Under the pieces are notes generated by a model, which did not search any database, was not told where the DNA came from, and saw only the letters and a program-made list of their open reading frames with translations. Positions 58,701-64,000 of a stretch of 64,000 nucleotides of DNA are shown one piece after another. The position numbers and the translations under genes are program-made. The DNA is taken from contig OZ037767.1 of assembly GCA_964035545.1 (NCBI GenBank), forward strand, positions 12,891,301 to 12,955,300. The letters run 5' to 3'. The DNA is from Bugula neritina (Eukaryota > Bryozoa > Gymnolaemata > Cheilostomatida > Bugulidae). The stretch's first letter is position 1, and every line of letters begins with the position of its first letter.

Positions 58701-61700
58701 GATGCAAATTTTGCTTTTTGGACACTATTATTGTACCATTACTACAAATATTAATGTACAATTGCTGTATTATTACTATACCATTCTAGATGATTATTTT
58801 GCCCTTACTATATCATTACTACATAATTATTATATATACTATTACTACACCATAACTATGTTATAATCATTATATAATTATGTGTGATATTATAAAATAT
58901 TTCATCAAAAGGTAAGTACATTGAATTATCTAATTACATCAAGCTTAGCATTTTTAATTTAGTTCAAAAAACCAGTCGGTCAAGAGAGGTACAGGTCTGG
59001 GTTCAAAAATCAAACTACTGAATTGTTAATGAAAAAACACGCAAGAGTTCTGCAATGCTAAGAATTTCCATCTCTCACAGCATGCTAGCTAACACTCTAG
59101 ATTGTTTAGATCTATCAAGATCTATTGCAAGACCTAATGCTTTGAATTAACTAGAGTAAATACTGTACGTGTCATCCACTTACTTGTGACCTAGCTCGTG
59201 AGCTAGTACTGTGGAACTTGTAAACTCATTTATCGATAAGGGGTTGCTCCCACATGCACCTGACAACCAAGCTAAGCCAGCATTAGAAGTAGCTCCGTTT
59301 GATGTCAAATCCAAACTAAAGATTGCAAATATAACTACCAGATATCTCAATAACATAGGACATGCAACAATCCTACCATCATAAAAATGGTTAAATTCTG
59401 GCAAGATAGTGTCTAGAGAATAAACTACAAGAGGACAGATATCTTTCATAAGATGATAAGTTTGTGTCTCCATAAATTGGAGAATAATGAATGAGCACAA
59501 AAAACTTTAAACTAAACGCTATACAATTTTAATGCGTTTAAGTCTAATTATTATCAAGTACATATTATAGTGTTTCAATAAATAATTATTTAGCAGGCCA
59601 AATGATTTTATTCTATATACCACATCTTTTATCAGTATATGCATATATAAGACATATTCTATAAATAGGTCAACAGAACGTATTGATTGCTTTAAAGAAT
59701 GTATAGGTAGAATGTTTCCGTTAAAATTGTTTGGAGTCAAACCTAGCTGACAATTAATGTTCTATATGCCAGTATTAGTATAACAGTCTGTAGCTGAAAA
59801 AAGATTAAAATACACATGAAAAAAACGAGAAATAAAAAATGCAAGCTTTAATTTACAAACCTGAATTTAGAAATAAACAGTTTACAGGGAGACAACATCA
59901 TACCACTAATCAACAACTTTTATGAATGTTTATATATTTTGCTGACTGATGGCAGATAGAGTACCTCGTCACTAGCATGTAGTGGTCAGCATCAGCTGGC
60001 AGGGTGCCAGCATTAGAGCTGCGCCAACTGGTAAAGGCATCCAGTCCTACTCCCGAATCCAGATAGCCAGTGCTGCCACCAGGGTAGGTCCAGCTAGAGT
60101 CAGACCCAGTCTAGATGTGGTAAATCAAAGAGATATAATATATCAGATTTTGTTTGAGAAACTGCAGTATTGAAAATATTATTTTCAATACTGCAGTTTC
60201 TCAAACAAAATCTGTGTGTTACAGAAAAAAAATTTTCTTTATGGTACCTTTATTTTTTTCCCTAAGCACAATTGCTATGAGATTTTAATAGTTTGAAAAA
60301 ACTGAAACTGATGGCCACAGCCCATGATATTACAAGCCAGCCATTCAACAACCAAACTACATTTTTTCTCATAGAATTAGGAGCATGTGCTTTTTGTGAC
60401 AAGCATACGTTAAAATTTTGAAAATTATTTTTACAACATTCATGAATAAACAAATCAGTCACCCTGTTGTTTACCTGCATTTAACAGACTTACTTACTAA
60501 CTTACATCTGCTATGTGTATGTACGACAGCTTGGTGCCGATTGTCCAAGTGTATGTAGGGTCAACACTGGCGGCATCAATGTTCCTATACCGAACATCAA
60601 TCTGCAGAAAAATATGAGGAACACCACATGTATATAATGCAGGAAGCTAAACAGTGATGATCTACTTCAATTTATACTAATAGGTTTATATGGGTACTAG
60701 CTGAGCATTCTGTGTAACATTCATGCTGTTTTAAATATTCAATAGCAATGCAAGGCTAAAAACTTTAAAAATCAGTAACATAGCTTGATGCATTTATTAC
60801 AGGTGATTACACTTTGATTTTTGATCTTCAAGAAAAAAGACAGACGCATTTGCGGAAATTACCGTGGCATCTCATTATTCTCTAATCCAGGGAAGGTATT
60901 AGCCCGTATATTACTCAATAGACTCACACAACACGTAGAACAGTTTCTCTCAGAAGCTCAGGGCGGTTTTCGGGCAGGTAGAGGCATGAAATTTTTACAG
61001 AGGTACAGACATGATATTTTTACTAAGACAGATTCAGGAAAAATGTATAGAACAGAATATGCCTCTATACATGATCTTTGTTGATTTCACCAAGGCATTC
61101 GATGCAGTAACCCGATCGACATAGTGGATGGTTTTAAGAAGGCTTGGCTGCCCAGACCAGTTCACTAACTTGATTGCAGCCCCACATACGGAAATGAAAG
61201 CCTCTGTCAACGTGGAAGGAAATCTCTCAGCACCATTGGATATCACAAACGGTGTAAAACAAGGCTGCGTGCTGGCTTTGACCCTGTTCTCTATCTATTT
61301 CACTATGGTTATGAACCATGCTTTTGATGGCTATGATAAGGGTGTATGAATTCAATCAAGACCTGGCGCTGACTTTTTCAATGTCAATCAGTTCAAATCT
61401 TCCGCCAAAACAAGAAAGGCTCATCAGAGAACTCATGTTTGTTGACGACACTGAATTTGTTGCCCACTACCATCAGCAGGCTCAAGAAACCATCACTCAT
61501 TTTGCAAAATCTGCCAAAGACTTTGTACTAAAGATAAATATAACCAAAACAGAGATGATGTATTAACCACTACCAGGAAAACATGATGAGGAAGAAAAAA
61601 TCGGCATAGATGGAGAATTCCTCAACACAGTCAAGAACTTTAAATACCTTGGCTAAACCATCACAAACAGCAACAAACTTGATCAAGAACTCCAATTAAG

Positions 61701-63674
61701 AATGTCAAAAGTGTTACAAACTTTCGGAAGGCTACGAGAAAAGGTTTGGGATAGCGGAGACCTGACAACTAAGACAAAATGTGCAGTGTACCAAGCCACT
61801 GTTCTATCTACACTGCTAAATGGAGTGGAGTCATGGACAGTCTATAAGATCACGGCACACAAGCTAAATGCCTTTCTTATGAATCAACTAAGACAGATAT
61901 TGTCAGTGAAATGGTGGCATTTTGTATCTAATATGAAGATCCTCAAGAAAACCAACATTACCCGTCTATATGACACCCTCATCCAAAAAATTCTAAGATG
62001 GGCCGGACATATCAACAGATTAGACAACACCAGGATCCCAAAACAGGTTCTATACTCACAGCTAACAGAAGGCTCCCGTGACATTGGCAGACCGAGGCTC
62101 CGTTACAAAGATACCATCAAACGCAACCTTAAAGACAAGAGGATATGGCAAATGCTGTCATGGCATTTGGCAAATGCTGTCACTTGACAGACCCAGATAA
62201 AGACTAATGATACACCAGAAGTCATAGTTGGACACGACAGACAGCAAGATGGTGATGATGATGACGACACTTTGATTTCTTGTCAATTTTGAGTAGAATA
62301 TCATTGCTTATATAACAATGCTCTGTTGAATAAACAGAAAAGGAAACGAAAAGCATGGTTGCTGAGAATTATGTAGAGTTTTAGAAAATAGCTACAGTAG
62401 AGTCAGTTATTTTTTGCTCCTGTATAAAAAAAATCACATTACTCAGAGTGTTTTTAACTTCTTAAACATACTGTTTCAAATACTACCAGTCTCTTAAAAA
62501 CTAAAAACTCTAAAAAACATATTAAAGAGTTGAAGCAGAGCTGTATTATCCACAACCCCTAGAGATGAATACATATTGCTGCTAGACCTTGTGCTCCCAC
62601 TATAAATCAAACCTTAAACCTCCAACTTGCATTAAGCTAGTGGCTACCATTACACTATGGGAGTTACTGGGACATCACAGCACCTCATTCTGCCCAGTTA
62701 TCTGAAACTTTATTTTAACGTTATTGTATTATATGGTAGAAGCAACAAGGGAATGCCTTACCCCGTAGACACACATTGCCGCAAAAATGTCAGCCATTTG
62801 TAGAAATGTCCAAGCTTCCTGTACGGCGTTGCAGTGTGTCAGGATTGAACACTGCTTGATTAAAAAAAGTTGCGTTAGGCTTCTATTGGACAGAAATATG
62901 TTTGCGTCAACTCATTGGATATAGATGTCAAATAAAATTTTGTAGATATCACATTTGAGATCTTCAGTCCGAACACGTTAAAATGGCTGACAGTTTATAT
63001 TACGGCCTACGTGCGGCAAAGTGTGTTTCAGGGGTTAGTAGTTTGTCAGATCAATCTAGACTGATTTATTACTAAAGTTCATAAGTGAACATAACGACAT
63101 AGTTGACTAAATATCGTTTTGTTGACCTGGCATGACTCTTGCAACTGGTAGCAAAGTAAGTTTCTTGTCCTGATTCACTTAATTACTAAAACATTGCATC
63201 TGTTACTCCATTAGTTCTTGGACTTTGCCAGCCCCTCAAAACTATAAGATTTCTACTGAGAAATCACATTCTGCTAGTCAGTAAAACTAACCTCACTGGC
63301 CAAGTGTCCCATTCTGAATGCTATAAAGTCTTCAGCATCTCCTGACCAACCTATGTCAGTGGCAATTTCAGAGAGGCTTTAAAATAAAATAACAGAGTAT
63401 ATATTTAATTATAGAATAAAGATAAAAATTTGAAGGTAGACACTCCATCTGGGTATTCAAAAATTGATAAAGTTTCAAACTGCTTTAGAATTTACTTTAA
63501 CTCACGTTTCGTGAAGGTAGAAGTCAACAACTAGGTAAATCTGTACAATATACGTTGTGTCTGGCAATGATTGTCTCTTAACTCTTTTACCACTTTTTTC
63601 GGCTGTCACTTTTGCCTCTACCCGCTGTTGTACCTGTATATTTCTCAAGCCATCTGGGCTGTCTGGTTCAGGCC
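31582..63674 (-). CDS. Gene B: paralogue of gene A, membrane-anchored ADAMTS-like metalloprotease (5' end outside window)
   Basis: Exons in transcript order: 63506-63674, 63292-63376, 60506-60601, 59965-60110, 59184-59315, 58104-58268, 57147-57288, 48091-48198, 47693-47744, 41452-42197, 40452-40653, 39907-40029, 32054-32191, 31582-31718. They form one open frame of 813 residues, all with GT-AG borders. Signal peptide and most of the prodomain lie beyond 64000. Order: furin-type site KRVKR, M12B domain with HELGHNLGASHD, ADAMTS-type Cys-rich domain, CC-rich segment, Ser/Thr stalk of about 120 residues, one SEA, one EGF, one follistatin-like motif, TM helix and a short tail ending in VSPAVA. 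Seven exon lengths equal those of gene A up to exon 14, and phases match throughout. The introns hold four LTR elements and a LINE. Confidence 0.85.
32483..32907 (+). repeat. 5' LTR of Gypsy-2
   Basis: 425 bp, paired with 39042-39468. An AATAAA-type signal sits in GAATTAAATAAACGC near its 3' end. Confidence 0.9.
33032..33841 (+). pseudogene. Gypsy-2 gag and protease remnants
   Basis: The frame from 33032 encodes RYNLRAPVFLGGEDVEQFI, the gag start shared by the family. It then jumps to a later gag segment, so much of gag is deleted. The frame at 33368-33841 holds ATFLLDTGCTTNLL, the protease active site, and ends at TAG 33839. Confidence 0.75.
34380..37234 (+). pseudogene. pol: Gypsy-2 pol: RT, RNase H, integrase (broken)
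   Basis: RT: RKKDGSWRFCVDY near 34510 and SYLDDVILIS near 34833, with both catalytic Asp present. RNase H: ILDTDARDHNVGAV near 35271. Integrase: CEICQASKHGRS near 36116, then VVERNNRMLGDS near 36471. The C-terminal part is in the frame 36722-37234 with AAKLQPKFVGPF. Stops and frameshifts are frequent. Confidence 0.8.
37240..39041 (+). other. Gypsy-2 region between pol and 3' LTR
   Basis: A purine tract GAAAGGGGG near 37587 is followed by TATTATGTAATCAC, which looks like a polypurine tract plus an LTR start. This may be the edge of an older or recombined element. The rest shows no recognisable gene; several short frames have no domain. Confidence 0.4.
39042..39468 (+). repeat. 3' LTR of Gypsy-2
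   Basis: 427 bp, nearly colinear with 32483-32907 and preceded by the purine-rich GGTCGGAGGAG. Confidence 0.9.
40741..40890 (-). mobile_element. tRNA-derived SINE-like copy
   Basis: The minus strand has a degenerate tRNA-like head, then AAAGGCCATTGGTGATGTTA, TTCAGTCATAATTGCTCCTG and a tail TGAATAAATTCTTA. It is the fullest copy of the body shared with 21901-22050, 20755-20926 and 15391-15505. Confidence 0.65.
41452..42197 (-). other. Gene B CC-rich segment and Ser/Thr stalk exon
   Basis: The exon begins VNCPFGDARG, then SKCCATCPSHEKPWLGPDC and CCDSCCD, nearly identical to gene A. An irregular Ser/Thr/Ala/Ile/Pro stalk of about 120 residues follows, such as TTSSTTTTPSTTSAVTSTT. The exon ends with the first half of SEA, LYFTCDDSALQDTSSESYQ. 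There is no regular hexapeptide and no RRKR site. Confidence 0.85.
42794..43236. mobile_element. 443-bp inverted-repeat element inside element C's LTR
   Basis: The ends GTTGCCTTTATACC and GGTATAAACGCAAC are 14-bp inverted repeats with one mismatch. TTTA flanks both sides (42790-42793, 43237-43240). The sequence is absent from the partner LTR at 47420-47637. It is probably a non-autonomous DNA transposon. Confidence 0.8.
43963..45358 (-). pseudogene. pol: Element C RNase H and integrase (RT end included)
   Basis: A 398-residue frame (43963-45159) holds IQSDASNTGVGATLMQGGE and TDHKPL (RNase H), then HTGHNG and CRQCQ (HHCC zinc site of integrase) and VDLFEYNHTHYVTIVDHTTD (integrase core). It ends early at 43963, inside the core. 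The frame 45140-45358 holds the end of RT. Confidence 0.85.
45360..46130 (-). pseudogene. pol: Element C reverse transcriptase (broken)
   Basis: On the minus strand 45533-45556 reads ITIVADDILI, the catalytic YxDD-type box in its VADD form. Stops break the rest, so no single long frame remains. Confidence 0.7.
46179..47372 (-). pseudogene. gag: Element C gag, zinc knuckles and protease
   Basis: The frame starts at 47372 with MEQLLAPKPIADGPNLPEKW, close behind the 5' LTR. A stop near 47178 splits it, and it continues to 46431 with VTQFDDYCKPRLNL and two CCHC-like knuckles, CGNCGGMHPPRAC and CNHCKKFNHFAAYC. A protease-like LDTGASCNIL follows near 46375-46410 in another frame. Confidence 0.8.
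47420..47637 (-). repeat. 5' LTR of element C
   Basis: 218 bp, uninterrupted. Read on the minus strand it ends in ACAAAACA, followed by TGGTGCCTCAAGTC, which should be its primer binding site. I cannot name the tRNA. Confidence 0.8.
48290..48370 (-). mobile_element. tRNA-like (SINE head) sequence
   Basis: The minus strand reads GGTGGGATGTAGTGTTGTGA and CCGAGTTTGAATCCCAGTGA, which fit A and B boxes. No clean cloverleaf is seen. Confidence 0.45.
48985..50380 (+). pseudogene. gag: Element D gag with zinc knuckle, split by insertion
   Basis: Before the insertion the frame near 49020-49250 contains AFHKYFSPRKHVNYERAHFF and GETFEHYLRPLNDIADRC, typical retroelement gag. After it, 50062-50350 contains CGRCGGVNHTRGTC, a zinc knuckle. 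The two sides lie in the same frame once the 756-bp element and one TA are discounted. A stop near 49252 and others upstream show decay. Confidence 0.75.
49306..50061. mobile_element. MITE-like element, copy 2 (756 bp)
   Basis: Inverted relative to copy 1 at 261-1016 and exactly the same length. The 19-bp terminal repeats are intact, and TA flanks both sides (49304-49305, 50062-50063). The conserved frame is at 49419-49715 (minus). Confidence 0.9.
50480..51120 (+). pseudogene. Element D integrase
   Basis: The open part 50510-50974 contains FLLVVDCCSRFIEVALLED and ILIFDDGVQYASEKFK, the two Asp of the DDE triad. KGAAEQVVQAIKN holds the Glu. A stop at 50972 cuts the C-terminal part, which continues as KAQSKKIFDLRHRVL. 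Confidence 0.8.
51682..54696 (-). pseudogene. pol: Gypsy-3 pol: protease end, RT, RNase H, integrase
   Basis: The longest frame (53626-54696, 356 residues) runs from the protease tail into RT with KKDGSWRFYVDYRKLNSVT. After a stop, 53233-53586 has LIYLDDVIVISPDFDTHVS, the intact YLDD box. RNase H: ILDTDASNHNVGAVLSQ near 53140. Integrase: CEICQAGKHG near 52230, then HPQGNGVVERNNQML near 51880. At least four stops or shifts split it. Confidence 0.85.
54829..56102 (-). pseudogene. gag: Gypsy-3 gag and protease start (broken)
   Basis: The ATG at 56102 begins MADEEDIPLQELVEPVAMED. KDVEQFIAEFSDVAAICRWP follows, then a frameshift near 55827. A knuckle-like CWGYGSDGHFVQSC near 55296-55337 has Tyr in place of the second Cys. 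Confidence 0.7.
56140..56157 (-). other. Primer binding site of Gypsy-3, tRNA-Leu
   Basis: On the minus strand TGGTGGCAGCGGTGGGAT matches, as I remember it, the complement of an animal tRNA-Leu 3' end plus CCA over all 18 bases. It directly follows the 5' LTR end. Confidence 0.8.
57700..58085. repeat. Minisatellite of about 15-bp units in gene B intron
   Basis: Units such as GGCTACAGAGCCAGG alternate with AGGCTAAAGAGC variants, in higher-order blocks. It begins about 20 bases inside the intron from the donor of the exon at 58104-58268. The open frame reading YRARLQS across it is an artefact. Confidence 0.9.
58640..58880. repeat. Degenerate TACTACACCATTA-type tandem repeat
   Basis: Loose repeats of ACTATTACTACACCAT-like words with periodicity under 20 bp. 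A Tyr/Thr-rich open frame across it is not a gene. Confidence 0.5.
60144..60214. repeat. Perfect 34-bp palindrome with 3-base spacer
   Basis: Arm 60144-60177 (starting CAGATTTTGTTTGAGAAACT) and arm 60181-60214 are exact reverse complements around ATT. It lies in a gene B intron, about 35 bases upstream of the acceptor of exon 59965-60110. Confidence 0.9.
60821..62187 (+). pseudogene. LINE reverse transcriptase, broken
   Basis: Frames 60821-61084, 61128-61349, 61318-61566 and 61702-62187 together give RT fingers to thumb and a C-terminal region with RWAGHINRL and GRPRLRYKDTIKRNLK. Frameshifts lie near 61070 and 61340, with stops near 61564 and 61656. The endonuclease domain is missing. Clade not assigned. 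Confidence 0.8.
60821..62266 (+). mobile_element. LINE (non-LTR retrotransposon), 5'-truncated
   Basis: ACACTTTGATTT occurs at 60809-60820 and 62267-62278, a 12-bp target duplication. The body begins inside RT with NYRGISL, then FVDFTKAFDAV, NGVKQGCVLALTLF and LMFVDDTEF, and ends in a TGATGATGATGA-type tail. It is in an intron of gene B, in antisense. Confidence 0.85.
62517..62690 (-). mobile_element. tRNA-like SINE candidate
   Basis: The minus strand has CCATAGTGTAATGGTAGCCA and AAGGTTTGATTTATAGTGGG, which resemble A and B boxes, followed by a non-tRNA body. It differs from the other SINE-like family. Confidence 0.45.
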
Positions 63675-64000
63675 CTGAGAAATAATTTCATTCGAATCTA
63701 GTGATTAAGTGTTACCGCTGATTGTTGATTGCCAATTATGTAATTCAATTATGCAACCAGGAAACTTGTTAACTAACCTGTTACCAATATCAAATATTAG
63801 TGTCAATACAAATGGATAACACTCAGTTAGAGTATCAAATTTTAGTTAGAAAGCCCCCAATTAAAAAAACTCAATTATTTGGACGAGTTGGACTACCTCA
63901 AATATTGCCATCAAATATATGTGCAGATGATATTTAAATATTTAAACTTTAGAATTCTTGTTTGCAGAGAAAGATTTTTTTTAAAAAAATTATTTATTTC
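63675..64000 (-). other. Gene B upstream intron, continuing past the window
   Basis: AT-rich intron sequence before the first visible exon of gene B. No further exon is found before the window ends. Confidence 0.6.

Larger units (their letters stand above)
58104..63674 (-). other. Gene B catalytic domain exons (HELGHNLGASHD)
   Basis: After KRVKR the mature start is QSLPDTTYIVQIYLVVDFYL. The exons at 59184-59315 and 58104-58268 join in phase to give HELGHNLGASHD, the full consensus with Gly, then a Met-turn YVMAPS. MGHLA, IDVRYRNID and ADADHYMLVT match gene A nearly word for word. Confidence 0.85.

Overview
This is eukaryotic DNA from an AT-rich invertebrate animal genome. The evidence is spliced genes with GT-AG introns, extracellular domains (signal peptide, M12B metalloprotease, SEA, EGF, transmembrane), many microsatellites, tRNA-derived SINE-like repeats, and Ty3/Gypsy, LINE and Penelope-type elements. 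A marine spiralian would fit, but the sequence does not settle the phylum. There is no sign of bacterial operons or CRISPR.

Layout. 148-8662: a decayed LTR retrotransposon (Gypsy-1), with a 756-bp terminal-inverted-repeat element inserted in its 5' LTR. 8826-9122: a long (TA)n microsatellite. 9367-10530: the last three exons (EGF, follistatin-like, transmembrane) of a broken metalloprotease paralogue. 12289-30190 (+): gene A, 23 exons and about 1803 residues, complete. 31582-63674 (-): gene B, 14 exons, with its 5' end beyond the window. A and B converge tail to tail, with 1.4 kb between their stop codons. Gene B's introns hold most of the mobile DNA: Gypsy-2 (32483-39468), element C (42695-47637, flanked by a 5-bp target duplication), element D (48565-51611, lacking RT), Gypsy-3 (51612 to about 56640), a minisatellite (57700-58085) and a 5'-truncated LINE with a 12-bp target duplication (60821-62266).

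Genes A and B encode what looks like an unusual family: an ADAMTS-like reprolysin (prodomain, furin-type site, HExxH catalytic domain, Cys-rich ADAMTS-type domain) that has no visible thrombospondin repeats. Instead it continues into a second Cys-rich segment, a mucin-like Thr/Pro or Ser/Thr stalk, one or two SEA-EGF-follistatin-like modules, a transmembrane helix and a cytoplasmic tail. I infer a cell-surface protease on a glycosylated, SEA-cleavable stalk that might be shed. Exon lengths and phases match between A and B almost exon for exon, so they are duplicates. A differs in three ways: an expanded stalk of about 660 residues built of TTTTTP, a second SEA-EGF-follistatin-like module, and Asp in place of the conserved Gly of the zinc-binding motif, which B keeps.

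All exon structures were read by eye from splice signals and reading phase. No alignment, transcript or database search was possible.
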